DNA of 64,000 bases from Helicobacter sp. 12S02634-8 (GTDB lineage Bacteria; Campylobacterota; Campylobacteria; Campylobacterales; Helicobacteraceae): the NCBI RefSeq assembly GCF_002272865.1, contig NZ_MLAP01000004.1, positions 90,034-154,033 on the forward strand, given 5' to 3'. This document shows positions 1-8,741 of this stretch, piece after piece. Numbering within the stretch: the first letter of the stretch is position 1; every line of letters starts with the position of its first letter. A model generated the notes under the pieces. That model saw only the letters and a program-made list of their open reading frames with translations. It searched no databases and was not told the DNA's origin. The position numbers and the translations under genes were made by a program.

Positions 1-280
1 TGGACTCTAATGCCTCTTGGATAGGGGCTAGCGCAGTGCCATAATAATTCTTATGCACCTCTGCCCACTCCAAAAATCGCCCCTCTTTGATGTCTTCTAA
101 AAACTTCTCTTGGGATACAAAATAATAATGCTCACCATCAATCTCCCCATCTCTTGGGCTTCTTGTCGTTGTTGAGATCGAAAAGTAAGTATGGGGAATA
201 TTTTCTTGCAAATGCTTGCATAATGTGCTTTTTCCAGACCCACTAGGACCTGATAAAATCAACATACCACCCTTTTGCAT
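1..280 (-). CDS. gmk: Guanylate kinase, N-terminal part (cut by window edge)
   Basis: Guanylate kinase phosphorylates GMP to GDP with ATP in the cytoplasm. The visible N-terminal ~93 residues begin MQKGGMLILS and carry the P-loop GPSGSGKST, followed by the GMP-binding stretch with STTTRSPRDGE and HYYFVS, as in the family. The gene runs off the left edge, so its 3' half is not seen. Its ATG overlaps the TAA stop of the upstream chePep gene by one base (TAATG), so the two are probably translationally coupled. The same pair exists in H. pylori. A second ATG five codons downstream (MLILSG) is an alternative start. Confidence 0.9.
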   Translation of the reverse strand, partial: MQKGGMLILSGPSGSGKSTLCKHLQENIPHTYFSISTTTRSPRDGEIDGEHYYFVSQEKFLEDIKEGRFLEWAEVHKNYYGTALAPIQEALES

Positions 281-1812
281 TATTTTTTCTTATCAGGGAA
301 ACGGATATTGATTGTAAGCTCCATTCCATCAAGCAAGGATTGCAAGCTCTCCAAAGAATTATTTTGCAGCATATTTGCAATAGCATTACCCAAAGTAGCA
401 GGGCTCTGCTGGGGTTTTTTCTTCTTAGGGGCACTAGACTTGCTAGCCTTACTGCCCTTACTAACCTTGCTAGCACTGAGGGTTTTAGAAGATTTTTTAG
501 TGAGTTTTGAGAAAGAGGGAGCTTGAGGGGGTAGGTCTTGGGATATTTCTTGATATGATTCTTGCGTATTTTGTGGGTCTTTTTGCTCCTCTATATCCCT
601 TATAATACCCCTTGTATCGCCACTTTTTTGATTGGTAGAATTAATTCCATCGCTGAGTGCATTGATGATGTCTTGTTCATCGATTGTGTCAATATCATCA
701 AACTCTTGGCTATCAAATTCTTGAGTGTTCTCTGCTGCTTGCATATCTATATCCTTACTGCTCGTTTCATTGAGTATTTTTTTGACCTCATCAATTTGGT
801 TTTTGTCTAGTATACCTGATATATCTGAATCCTGCTCTTTTGGGGCTAAGGATACTAGCTCTTCTTGGTCTTGTGGGGGCGTGGGGGCTTGTGTGGGAGC
901 AAGGAGTGCGGGGCTTGGGGCAGTGGCTAGGAGTTGATCTTCCTCTTGAATATCTTGTGCTGCTTCAATTTGGGCTGTTTCAATATCTTGAGTTGCTTGG
1001 GCTGCTTGAGTGTCTTTGACTTCTTCAGTGCCTTGCGTATCTTGCGGGGCTTCTAGCTCTTCAATCTCTTGATTTTGCTCTTGGCCTTGATTTTCTAGCT
1101 CTTGATCTTGATTTTCTTGCAATCCCTCTAGCTCTTGAGGTGGGGTGCTAAGCGAGTGATCTGGATTGTCTAAATGATCCAAATCAAAAGTGATGGCTTC
1201 TGTATCTTGAGCCTGCAGTCCAAAGGGATCATCAGCTGCTGCTTTTCCTGCTCCCTCTTGGGGCTTTTGCATATCTTCAAGAGAGCTTGGAGGGAGGGGG
1301 ATTTGATCAGCATTATAATCAGAGAGATCTTCTATAGAAAAATCAGAAAGCTCTGAAAAATCCTGAGGTTGCGTATCCATACTCAAGCTCTCCAAACCCT
1401 CTAAATCAAAATCATCTAAATCCAAGCCCTCTAAATGCTCCCCTGTTTGAGGGGGCAGATTGGCTTTTGTGACCTCGCTTGCTGCAATGTCTGTAACGCC
1501 AAGTTCCCTGAGCTTGGGGTTAATAATATCCAAAATCTCTGTGGGCAAAAAAGGCTTTTTGATATAAAAATCAAAGCCTTGAATCTTTGGGCTTGTGTGC
1601 TTGTGTAAATAGGCTTTTGAGATGAAATGATGTGCCCAAAAAGAATCTGGCAATTCTGCATTGATACCCTCATCGACAAACAAAAACATCTCTTCTTCTA
1701 AATGACTGGGCTCAAACCCCAAATCTATCAGAAGCTCAATGCCTAGCTTGTTAGCGACTGCTTCAAAAAGCTTAGTCACCATAGAATCATTATTGAGCAA
1801 AAGTATTTTCAA
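280..1812 (-). CDS. chePep: ChePep-like polar chemotaxis protein (poly-E-rich)
   Basis: 510 residues. Residues 1-100 look like a degenerate response-regulator receiver domain: an N-terminal strand MKILLLNND, a possible phospho-acceptor Asp47 in FLFVDEG, and the KKPF lysine-proline motif near 85-88. A long acidic Gln/Glu/Asp-rich low-complexity region (about 110-420) follows, then a Lys/Ser-rich segment and a short conserved C-terminus (NIRFPDKKK). H. pylori ChePep, the former 'poly E-rich protein', has this layout, sits at the flagellar pole and is needed for normal chemotaxis. The start is a TTG preceded by GGAG at six-base spacing; there is no in-frame ATG there. Two TATAAT-like hexamers lie upstream. 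The linker should be intrinsically disordered and vary in length between strains. Confidence 0.82.
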   Translation of the reverse strand: MKILLLNNDSMVTKLFEAVANKLGIELLIDLGFEPSHLEEEMFLFVDEGINAELPDSFWAHHFISKAYLHKHTSPKIQGFDFYIKKPFLPTEILDIINPKLRELGVTDIAASEVTKANLPPQTGEHLEGLDLDDFDLEGLESLSMDTQPQDFSELSDFSIEDLSDYNADQIPLPPSSLEDMQKPQEGAGKAAADDPFGLQAQDTEAITFDLDHLDNPDHSLSTPPQELEGLQENQDQELENQGQEQNQEIEELEAPQDTQGTEEVKDTQAAQATQDIETAQIEAAQDIQEEDQLLATAPSPALLAPTQAPTPPQDQEELVSLAPKEQDSDISGILDKNQIDEVKKILNETSSKDIDMQAAENTQEFDSQEFDDIDTIDEQDIINALSDGINSTNQKSGDTRGIIRDIEEQKDPQNTQESYQEISQDLPPQAPSFSKLTKKSSKTLSASKVSKGSKASKSSAPKKKKPQQSPATLGNAIANMLQNNSLESLQSLLDGMELTINIRFPDKKK

Positions 1813-1883
1813 TTCTCACTCCAATCATTATAAAAAATGTTAAGATTATAGCAATTAATTGCCTGATTTCAAATTAAGGGAAA

Positions 1884-2420
1884 ATGATGTCAATGCGACC
1901 TAATAAACTCTGGCTGATCGTGTTTTTAACTACTTGGCTTGCTGCAAGCCAAAGCATTTATTTCATGCCCTATGAACAAAAAGACGCCCTCAAAACACTC
2001 ATCAATTCCATCAACACAGCTACAAAAAGTATCGATGTCGCTATCTATAGTTTCACAAATAGAGAAATCGCTAAATCACTCAAAAATGCTGCCAAAAAGG
2101 GAGTAAAAATCAGGATTATCTATGATTATGAATCCAACAAAGACAATACCTACTCCACCATTGGTTATTTGAGTAAATACAACCATATCCAAACTTGCTT
2201 ACTCCAAGGTAAAAAGGCAAAAAATCGCAAATACAATGGCATCATGCACCAAAAACTAGCCATCATCGATAATCATACAATCTTTGTTGGCTCAGCAAAT
2301 TGGAGCAAAAACGCCTTTGAAAACAACTATGAACTGCTTGTAAAAAGCAACGATGGGGCTATGATTACAAAAGCCAATAGCTTTTTTAGCAAGATGTTTG
2401 CGCAATGCCAGCCTTATTGA
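1884..2420 (+). CDS. nucT: NucT-type phospholipase-D-fold nuclease
   Basis: 178 residues: an N-terminal hydrophobic export or anchor segment (about 8-25) and a single PLD-type catalytic motif HQKLAIID (HxKxxxxD) followed by GSANWS. Small single-HKD nucleases of this type act as dimers. H. pylori NucT is a membrane-associated nuclease that degrades external DNA for purine salvage and assists DNA uptake, and it also lies beside the ChePep gene. ATGATG gives two starts; the second, at 1887, has better spacing from AAGGG. The 3' end overlaps the convergent yqeY gene by 7 bp. Confidence 0.85.
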   Translation: MMSMRPNKLWLIVFLTTWLAASQSIYFMPYEQKDALKTLINSINTATKSIDVAIYSFTNREIAKSLKNAAKKGVKIRIIYDYESNKDNTYSTIGYLSKYNHIQTCLLQGKKAKNRKYNGIMHQKLAIIDNHTIFVGSANWSKNAFENNYELLVKSNDGAMITKANSFFSKMFAQCQPY

Positions 2421-2860
2421 TTCAAAAGCTGCTTGACTTTCATAGCGATACGACGCCCATCAGCCACTTCCCCTAGGTGCTTGAGTGCGCCCATTGCTCT
2501 ACCCATATCTTGCGGTGTTTTTGCACCGATTTGAGTCAGTGTGTGCTTGATGGCATTTTCTAGCTCTGTATCTGTGAGCTGTTTGGGTAAATACCCCAAA
2601 ATAATCTCCATTTCAGCACTTTCTTTTTCAAACAAATCAAGTCGATTAGCATTTTTATAAGCCATAGCAGCGTCCTCTCTTTGCTTATAAGCTGTTTTTA
2701 AAATAGCAATCACTCCACTATCATCAAGTGTCTTTCTGGTATCAACTTCAACTTGTTTGAGCGCACTATTGAGCAAACGGATTGTATCGCGCTTGAAGCT
2801 ATCGCCTTGTTTCATGGCGTCTTTAAGGTCTTGGGCCATTTTTTCTTTGATTGCAGACAT
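2414..2860 (-). CDS. GatB/YqeY domain protein
   Basis: 148 residues, the usual length of stand-alone YqeY proteins, which resemble the C-terminal tRNA-binding tail domain of GatB. Typical features are the N-terminal MAQDLKDAMKQGD, the IRLLNSALKQVEVD helix, and a C-terminal LGEVADGRRIAMKVKQLL. Its function is unsettled; a role in amidotransferase-linked tRNA charging is assumed from similarity only. The start follows AAAGGA by five bases. It is transcribed away from flgH. Confidence 0.85.
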   Translation of the reverse strand: MSAIKEKMAQDLKDAMKQGDSFKRDTIRLLNSALKQVEVDTRKTLDDSGVIAILKTAYKQREDAAMAYKNANRLDLFEKESAEMEIILGYLPKQLTDTELENAIKHTLTQIGAKTPQDMGRAMGALKHLGEVADGRRIAMKVKQLLNQ

Positions 2861-2937
2861 TGGTATCCTTTGGAATAAACTTTGCTTTTATTATAGCAGA
2901 TAGCAATGCTTGATGTGAAAGTATTTAAGGATAAGAA

Positions 2938-3636
2938 ATGCGAGTTTTTTTGATGGTCGTGTTTGTGCTCGGGGCACTCCAAGCCTATGAGCCCCAGATT
3001 GATTTGTTCCCGCCTAAATATGTTGAAGAAATGCCTGCTAAAGAGTTTGTCCCTGAATTTAGCAAGCCCGGTAGTCTTTTTGGGCAAGGGGAGCGGCCTT
3101 TGTTTGCAGATCGGAGAGCGATGAAGCCTGATGACCTCATCACGATCATCATCTCTGAAAATTCTAGTGCCAACTACAGCACATCTAAGTCTTATAACAC
3201 AGCCTCAGGGGGCAACTCCACCCCTCCAAGACTCGACTACAATGGCGATAATGAAGAAAAAAAGCAATCTGCACAATTCTTAAACGATAGGACAAACTAC
3301 AGCCTCACCCAGCCCAATCACAATAGCAATTTCAAAGGAGGGGGCACGCAAAACAAAAACGAAAACCTCACACTCAATATCACTGCAAGAATCATCAAAG
3401 TGATGGAAAATGGGAATTATTTTATCTATGGCAACAAAGAAGTTTTAGTCGATGGAGAAAAGCAAGTCCTTAGAATCAGTGGGGTCATACGCCCTTATGA
3501 CATCAGCAGAAACAATACGATTGAATCCAAATTTATCTCGGATGCCAAGATAGAATATACCAATATCGGTGCACTCAGCAATACCAATAAGAAAAAATTC
3601 GCCACAGACGCGCTTGAAACCCAATGGCCTTATTGA
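2938..3636 (+). CDS. flgH: Flagellar L-ring protein FlgH
   Basis: FlgH forms the outer-membrane L-ring around the flagellar rod. The 232-residue protein has an N-terminal hydrophobic signal (VFLMVVFVLGALQA), then PGSLFGQGERPLFADRRA and the DLITIIISE block typical of FlgH, and ends in ALETQWPY. It contains no cysteine at all, so there is no lipobox, although FlgH is normally a lipoprotein. An in-frame TAA two codons before the ATG rules out a longer form. AAGGA precedes the start. It heads the pse cluster, matching the known link between flagellar assembly and flagellin glycosylation in H. pylori. Confidence 0.93.
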   Translation: MRVFLMVVFVLGALQAYEPQIDLFPPKYVEEMPAKEFVPEFSKPGSLFGQGERPLFADRRAMKPDDLITIIISENSSANYSTSKSYNTASGGNSTPPRLDYNGDNEEKKQSAQFLNDRTNYSLTQPNHNSNFKGGGTQNKNENLTLNITARIIKVMENGNYFIYGNKEVLVDGEKQVLRISGVIRPYDISRNNTIESKFISDAKIEYTNIGALSNTNKKKFATDALETQWPY

Positions 3637-3656
3637 TATGTGAGTTTGCTAGAGCC

Positions 3657-4364
3657 ATGAAAAAAGTCGCCATTATCCCTGCAAGAGGTGGAAGCAAACG
3701 CATTCCCAAGAAAAATATTCGCCCCTTTTGTGGTCTGCCTATCATTGCTTATTCGATCCAAAATGCCCTAAAAAGTGGAGTATTTGATAGTGTTATTGTC
3801 AGCACTGATGATGAAGAAATCGCGCAAATCGCGCAAAGCTATCAAGCCACAATCCCTTTCATGCGCCCCAAAGAGCTAGCATCTGATACCACTCCTACAA
3901 TCCCTGTAATCGCGCACGCTGCCCAAGCACTCCATCTATCGAGCACCGATCTTGTCTGCTGTCTTTACCCCACAGCCCCGCTATTGCTGCCAGAGCATAT
4001 TATCAAGGGACTCCAAAAGCTGATGGCAAATCCCCAAAAACTTTATGCATTTTCGTGCGTTCGCTTTGATTCTAACCCTTATCGGGGATTTTTGATTGAA
4101 GATGAAACAATCTCAATGCTATTTCCAGAGCACTCCTTGAGCCGCTCACAAGATCTCAAAGAAGTCTATCACGACGCAGGGGCGTTTTATTGGGGGAGGG
4201 TGCACGCTTTTTGTGGGGGCAAAAACATCTTTGCAGACCACTCTTTAGGGATCAGTCTGCCTAGAATATTTGTCCAAGATATTGATACACTCGATGATTG
4301 GGAGCTTGCTGAGCTCAAATACCGATTCAAGCACCCCACACCTCCCCAACCTCTATGCCCATAA
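3657..4364 (+). CDS. pseF: CMP-pseudaminic acid synthetase PseF
   Basis: PseF activates pseudaminic acid with CTP, the last cytoplasmic step before flagellin glycosylation. The 235-residue protein starts at MKKVAIIPARGGSKRIPKKN, the CTP-binding signature of the family, and has the expected VSTDDEEIA and CCLYPTAPL motifs. I chose the ATG at 3657, because it starts exactly at the conserved fold; an in-frame ATG at 3624 would overlap flgH. The end overlaps pseG by 10 bp. In H. pylori the PseF and PseG activities are encoded at one adjoining locus; here they are clearly two separate, overlapping genes. Confidence 0.92.
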   Translation: MKKVAIIPARGGSKRIPKKNIRPFCGLPIIAYSIQNALKSGVFDSVIVSTDDEEIAQIAQSYQATIPFMRPKELASDTTPTIPVIAHAAQALHLSSTDLVCCLYPTAPLLLPEHIIKGLQKLMANPQKLYAFSCVRFDSNPYRGFLIEDETISMLFPEHSLSRSQDLKEVYHDAGAFYWGRVHAFCGGKNIFADHSLGISLPRIFVQDIDTLDDWELAELKYRFKHPTPPQPLCP

Positions 4365-5275
4365 AGATATTTTGCGAAGCGAGCAAACATCAAGGATTGG
4401 GGCATTTAATGCGGTGCTATCGCCTAAAAAATCTGCTAAAAACCCTAGGCTATCAAGCTACCATCTATCAACGCGGCGCACAAGCTTTCCCCCTCTCAGA
4501 CTGCCATCACGATTGGCTAGTGACCCTGCCAAATGGCCTTACCTCTGAAGATATTGTCTTTATCGATAGCTATGAGGCAAATCATGCATTTTATACAGAT
4601 GTCAGCAAGCAAGCAGGCCAACTCTTTGTCTTTGATGATTACCATCGTATCCCCTACCCCCCTAATGCTATCATTATCAATGGTGCATTGGGAGCTAAAA
4701 GTCTGTATAAAGCGACACAAAACTGCCTAGCAGGGATAGAATACTCCCTCATCGATCGCATATTTTTAAATACCAAAAAACCTAAAAAATATCTCCGAGA
4801 TCTTTTTATAGCCTTTGGTGGCACAGATCCTTTGGGCTATACACAAAAAGTCGCTAAAATCCTCCAAAACAGCCCCTATCATCTCCATATCATCACGCCC
4901 ACGCCCTTTGAAATCCCCCATAATGCACCCATCACGCTCTACTCCAATCTTTGCGCTGCACAAATGGCTGCTTTAATGCATCGCTGCGATGGGGCAATAT
5001 CTGCAGGGGGAGGCACGCTCATTGAACTGGCTATGGCGCAAGTCCCCACGCTCATCATACCCACAGCTTCAAATCAAACATTTCAGGCCAAAAACTGGGA
5101 AAATACAGGTGCAATGCAAATCAGCAATCTGCACGCACTCCCCCAAGATCTCAAAGCATTAGAGTCCGTAGATAAACGAGCTATAATGATTGCGCAATAT
5201 CAAAATATCCCCTTTGGCACACTCCTTGCAAGCCAACTCCAAGCAATCCTCACAAAACCAAGGAGCAAGAGATGA
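4355..5275 (+). CDS. pseG: UDP-sugar hydrolase PseG (pseudaminic acid pathway)
   Basis: PseG removes UDP from UDP-2,4-diacetamido-2,4,6-trideoxy-altropyranose. The 306 residues show a GT-B/MurG-like fold: an N-terminal GLGHLMRCYRL (GxGHxxR catalytic region), FIDSYEANH, then the nucleotide-binding GGTDPLGYT and SAGGGTLIELAMAQVPTLI, a stretch also seen in MurG-like enzymes. Its length is slightly above the usual ~275-280. It starts inside the end of pseF and ends in an ATGA overlap with pseH, so the run is one translationally coupled unit. Confidence 0.92.
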   Translation: MPIKIFCEASKHQGLGHLMRCYRLKNLLKTLGYQATIYQRGAQAFPLSDCHHDWLVTLPNGLTSEDIVFIDSYEANHAFYTDVSKQAGQLFVFDDYHRIPYPPNAIIINGALGAKSLYKATQNCLAGIEYSLIDRIFLNTKKPKKYLRDLFIAFGGTDPLGYTQKVAKILQNSPYHLHIITPTPFEIPHNAPITLYSNLCAAQMAALMHRCDGAISAGGGTLIELAMAQVPTLIIPTASNQTFQAKNWENTGAMQISNLHALPQDLKALESVDKRAIMIAQYQNIPFGTLLASQLQAILTKPRSKR

Positions 5276-5784
5276 ATTTCACTATCGGCGATATATTGGC
5301 CTTAAATTTCACGCATTTGAGCGATATGCAATCCCTGGAAGTCTTGAGTTTTAGAAACAATCCCCAAACCTCACGATGGATGTATGCACAAACGATATTT
5401 TTAGACACCCATCTCCAATTCATCACCGAGCTCAAATCCAATCCCAACAGCCACTACTGGCTATTCAAAAAAGGACAGATTTCACTGGGCGTAGGCTCAC
5501 TCACAAGAATCAACAAAACCCATCGCCACGGCTATTTAGGGCTATACAAAAACCCCGATCTCCAAAATGTAGGCAAAGAAATCTTAGCAAGCCTTGAATA
5601 TATCGCCTTCAAAGAATTTGCCTTGCATACTCTGCATTTAGAAGTGATGGCAAGCAACCAAAAAGCTATCAATTTTTATCAAAAGCACCAATACCACCTA
5701 GAGGGGCGATTGATAGAATTTATCTATCACAACCATACCTATGAAGACGCACTGATATACACCAAAAGGAATCCATATGCCTAG
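5272..5784 (+). CDS. pseH: GNAT N-acetyltransferase PseH
   Basis: PseH acetylates the 4-amino group of the UDP-4-amino-6-deoxy-altrosamine intermediate using acetyl-CoA. The 170-residue protein has a RimJ/RimL-type GNAT fold: the strand HRHGYLGLYKNP, the helix NVGKEILASLEYIAF, and the C-terminal SNQKAINFYQKHQY motif. AAGGAG sits six bases before the ATG, which overlaps the pseG stop (ATGA). The stop overlaps pseI by 8 bp. Position between pseG and pseI supports the specific assignment. Confidence 0.88.
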   Translation: MNFTIGDILALNFTHLSDMQSLEVLSFRNNPQTSRWMYAQTIFLDTHLQFITELKSNPNSHYWLFKKGQISLGVGSLTRINKTHRHGYLGLYKNPDLQNVGKEILASLEYIAFKEFALHTLHLEVMASNQKAINFYQKHQYHLEGRLIEFIYHNHTYEDALIYTKRNPYA

Positions 5785-6790
5785 ACCCATGATTATAGCC
5801 GAGCTGAGTGCTAACCACAACCAAAGCCTAGATATCGCCAAACAATCCATTTTAGCGGTCAAAAAATGCGGTGGGGATGCTATCAAACTCCAGACTTATA
5901 CCCCTGATTGCTTGACTTTAGATGTGCAAAACCCTTATTTTCAGATCCACTCAGGCACACTTTGGGACGGCAAAACTCTCTATGAGCTCTATGAAGAAGC
6001 TTACACCCCTTGGGAGTGGCACGTAGAGCTTTTTGAGCTTGCAAGAAGCGTTGGACTCAAGATATTCAGCTCGCCTTTTAGTTTGGAAGCCCTTGAACTT
6101 TTAGAATCGCTCCAATGCCCTATGTATAAAGTAGCAAGCTTTGAAATCACAGATACAGACCTCATCTACCATATCGCTAAAACCCATAAACCCATCATCA
6201 TCTCAACAGGCATTGCCACAGAAGAAGAGATACTCCAAGCGCTCCAAGCCTGCAAAGAAGCAAACAACCACGATATCACTCTACTCAAATGCACCAGCGC
6301 CTACCCCGCCCCACTCCAAGAAGCAAACTTGCTGTCTATGCCTGAATTGGGTAAAACATATGGTGTCAAATATGGGCTATCTGACCACACACAAGGCCCT
6401 TTATCAGCGATTATTGCTACAAGCCTTGGGGCAGTGATGATAGAAAAACATTTTATTTTAGACCGAGCTTTGGGCGGCCCTGATAGTGCTTTTAGTATGG
6501 ACGCGCAAGAGTTTGAAGCGATGGTTACACAAATCAACCTCACCACACTCGCACTCGGAACGCCACACCCAAAGCCCCAAACAGATAAAATCAAACAACA
6601 ACGCAAATTTGCCCGCAGTCTTTTTGTGTCTGAAGATATCAAAAAAGGGCAAAAACTAGATACTAGCAATATCCGATCTGTCCGACCATCAGATGGCTTG
6701 CCCCCTAAATATCTCAAAGAGATCATAGGGAAAAGGGCAAGCAAAGATCTCTACAGAGGCAAACCGCTAGAATTTGGAGATTTTGTTTGA
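5777..6790 (+). CDS. pseI: Pseudaminic acid synthase PseI
   Basis: PseI (NeuB family) condenses the deacetylated hexose with phosphoenolpyruvate to form pseudaminic acid. The 337-residue protein has an N-terminal TIM barrel (IAELSANHNQ, GGDAIKLQTYT, STGIATEEEI, YGLSDHT, IEKHFILDRALGGPDS with the metal-binding His) and a C-terminal SAF/antifreeze-like domain from about 280 (ARSLFVSEDIKKG, IRSVRPSDGLPPKYL). AAGGA precedes the ATG. Its 3' end overlaps that of the convergent fur gene by 40 bp. It closes the flgH-pseFGHI run; pseC lies separately at 32.5 kb and pseB is not in the window. Confidence 0.95.
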   Translation: MPRPMIIAELSANHNQSLDIAKQSILAVKKCGGDAIKLQTYTPDCLTLDVQNPYFQIHSGTLWDGKTLYELYEEAYTPWEWHVELFELARSVGLKIFSSPFSLEALELLESLQCPMYKVASFEITDTDLIYHIAKTHKPIIISTGIATEEEILQALQACKEANNHDITLLKCTSAYPAPLQEANLLSMPELGKTYGVKYGLSDHTQGPLSAIIATSLGAVMIEKHFILDRALGGPDSAFSMDAQEFEAMVTQINLTTLALGTPHPKPQTDKIKQQRKFARSLFVSEDIKKGQKLDTSNIRSVRPSDGLPPKYLKEIIGKRASKDLYRGKPLEFGDFV

Positions 6791-7236
6791 TTTTTTTGGC
6801 ATTTTTGGCAGATGACAAATAGCTTCATATTGTGGCTGATGAGCTTGGAGTGGTATTTTTGAGCGACTTTGATTTGTCTTTCTTCGATTTCAGGATCGAC
6901 AAACTCGATAATCTCCCCACAATGCAAGCAAATGATGTGGTCGTGGTGCTCTTTGGCTGCAATCTCATATCTCCTGCCACTTTTATCTGCCTCCAATGCG
7001 GTGATAAAATTTTCTTTTTCTAAAAAGCTCAATATCCGATAAACTGAAGAAATGCTTGTTGTGCGATCTTTGACTTTCACTTCTGAAGCGATTTCTTCAG
7101 GGCTTAAATGTGTCCCGCTTTTATAGAGGACTGAGAGAATCTCTTCTCTTTGTTTGGAGTTTTTCAAGCCACTTTTTCTAATCGAAGCCCGCAATCTCTC
7201 TAATATAGACTCTAATGTTTCTAACCTATTTTGCAT
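6751..7236 (-). CDS. fur: Ferric uptake regulator Fur
   Basis: Iron-responsive repressor of 161 residues. The N-terminal winged-helix domain includes KNSKQREEILSVLYKSGTHL and SSVYRILSFLEKENF. The dimerisation domain holds the metal ligands H97-H98-D99-H100 and two zinc-type CxxC pairs (C103/C106 and C143/C146). The N-terminal extension before the helix is typical of Helicobacter Fur, and the C-terminus is about ten residues longer than usual. GGGG precedes the ATG. The divergent 184-bp gap to tlpD is AT-rich. A candidate target is the box before the TonB-dependent receptor at 31.2 kb. Confidence 0.96.
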   Translation of the reverse strand: MQNRLETLESILERLRASIRKSGLKNSKQREEILSVLYKSGTHLSPEEIASEVKVKDRTTSISSVYRILSFLEKENFITALEADKSGRRYEIAAKEHHDHIICLHCGEIIEFVDPEIEERQIKVAQKYHSKLISHNMKLFVICQKCQKNQTKSPNSSGLPL

Positions 7237-7370
7237 ATCAACCCCCTATTTTTTCAGAATTTCAACAAAACTATATTCTATACTAAATTAATACCTTTTA
7301 GGTTTATATAAGTATTTTGTAAAATAAAACCAACCTTGCACTATTTTAATAAATTATTGGGCAAAAATCA

Positions 7371-7376
7371 ATATAA
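7371..7376 (+). promoter_or_regulatory. Probable -10 element of tlpD
   Basis: A perfect TATAAT lies 45 bases before the tlpD ATG. No convincing -35 box is seen, only alternating A/T tracts upstream, which is the usual sigma-80 promoter style in Helicobacter. Confidence 0.45.
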
Positions 7377-7420
7377 TACAACGATTATCAAATCTAACAA
7401 AAGCAGTGAGGTGGAATCAA

Positions 7421-8734
7421 ATGTTTGGAAGCACGAAAAATTTTCAATTACAACTGGCTCAAAAAGATGCTGAAATCATACAACTCAAAAATAAATTAGA
7501 ATTCTATAAAATGCTATCAGAATTTTCTCTCACAGAAGCCCTCATCGGTATCAAAAATGGGAAAATTGTTTTTAAAAATGAAAACGCCCTTAAAATCCCC
7601 CAACTCGATGAAATCATCACTTGTTTGAGTGAAGACACGAGCCATATCTCTACTAAAAATAAATTTTTCAAAACCAAAAGTCGCACGATTGGGGACACTA
7701 TCTATTATGCGCTTTTAGAAGTTGAACCTGTATTTGAGAAAAATAACGGGCTTGACTTGTTCCAGACTTATCACACAAGTATCAAAGAAGGTATTTTAGA
7801 AGCCCAAAATTCATTTCAAAGCATACTTGCTGAAAGCAAGAGTATCCTAGAAAAGGCTGTTTTTGCTGAGAAAAATGGTATCCAAGGGCTAGACAATAGT
7901 ATCAAAGCCTCTGCAAATATCAACAATCTCTATGAAAAAATGCAAAACGCCATTATGCTAGTCAATTCGCTCACCCAACGCAGCAATGAAATCACCAATG
8001 TGATCTCCTTGATTGATGATATCGCTGAACAAACCAATCTCTTAGCACTCAATGCAGCCATTGAAGCAGCAAGAGCAGGGGAGCACGGCAGGGGCTTTGC
8101 AGTCGTGGCTGATGAAGTGCGTAAGCTCGCTGAAAAAACCCAAAAAGCCACTAAAGAAATCGCTATTGTTGTCAAATCCATGCAGCAAGAAGCAAGCGAT
8201 ATCCAAACAAGCACCGATGAAACCAACCATATCACCGAAGAAGTCAAGGAAAATATCAGCGAAATCAGACAAATTGTCAGCACACTCAAAGAAGGTGCGC
8301 AACTAGCAAAATATGCCATCTATAACTCCAACAATCGCATATTCTGTGCCCTAGCTAAGCTCGATCACACCGTCTATAAAAACAATCTGTATGCCCTGCT
8401 CTTTAAAATCTCTGATTCCTTCAACCAAGTCCAACACCAAAACTGCCGCTTAGGCAAATGGTATTTTGAGGGCGATGGGAAGCAATATTTTTCTTCAACA
8501 CAAGGCTATAAAAATCTCGATAGTTTCCACGCTGCTGTGCATACAGAAGCCAATGCATTGGCAAAAACGCTCCTAGATAGCCCGACTTTCCCAACCAAAA
8601 CCTTCATCGATCAAAAAATCTCTTCCATGGAAGACAATAGCCGCAGTGTGATGAAAAGTATCGATGAAATGCAACGCGAAAAACAAGAAGAAATTGGCAA
8701 AATTATCCAAGCTAACTCCACAGAGAAAAAATAA
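7421..8734 (+). CDS. tlpD: Cytoplasmic chemoreceptor TlpD with zinc-binding CZB domain
   Basis: Soluble methyl-accepting chemotaxis protein of about 437 residues without transmembrane segments. The start [12 protein letters not shown] matches the MFG start of H. pylori TlpD and is preceded by GAGG at suitable spacing; a GTG 15 bases upstream is less likely. After an N-terminal coiled coil comes the signalling hairpin ([33 protein letters not shown]). The C-terminal CZB zinc domain (about 305-395) has the expected His and Cys ligands: [16 protein letters not shown] and [10 protein letters not shown]. In H. pylori TlpD mediates responses to oxidative and acid stress. It is followed after 7 bp by bioF. 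Confidence 0.93.
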   Translation: MFGSTKNFQLQLAQKDAEIIQLKNKLEFYKMLSEFSLTEALIGIKNGKIVFKNENALKIPQLDEIITCLSEDTSHISTKNKFFKTKSRTIGDTIYYALLEVEPVFEKNNGLDLFQTYHTSIKEGILEAQNSFQSILAESKSILEKAVFAEKNGIQGLDNSIKASANINNLYEKMQNAIMLVNSLTQRSNEITNVISLIDDIAEQTNLLALNAAIEAARAGEHGRGFAVVADEVRKLAEKTQKATKEIAIVVKSMQQEASDIQTSTDETNHITEEVKENISEIRQIVSTLKEGAQLAKYAIYNSNNRIFCALAKLDHTVYKNNLYALLFKISDSFNQVQHQNCRLGKWYFEGDGKQYFSSTQGYKNLDSFHAAVHTEANALAKTLLDSPTFPTKTFIDQKISSMEDNSRSVMKSIDEMQREKQEEIGKIIQANSTEKK

Positions 8735-8741
8735 CTTTGCA

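Noticed and set aside
7930..8319. 129-codon frame on the minus strand inside tlpD
   Set aside because: Antisense shadow of the highly conserved signalling hairpin, whose composition suppresses stops; no start context.
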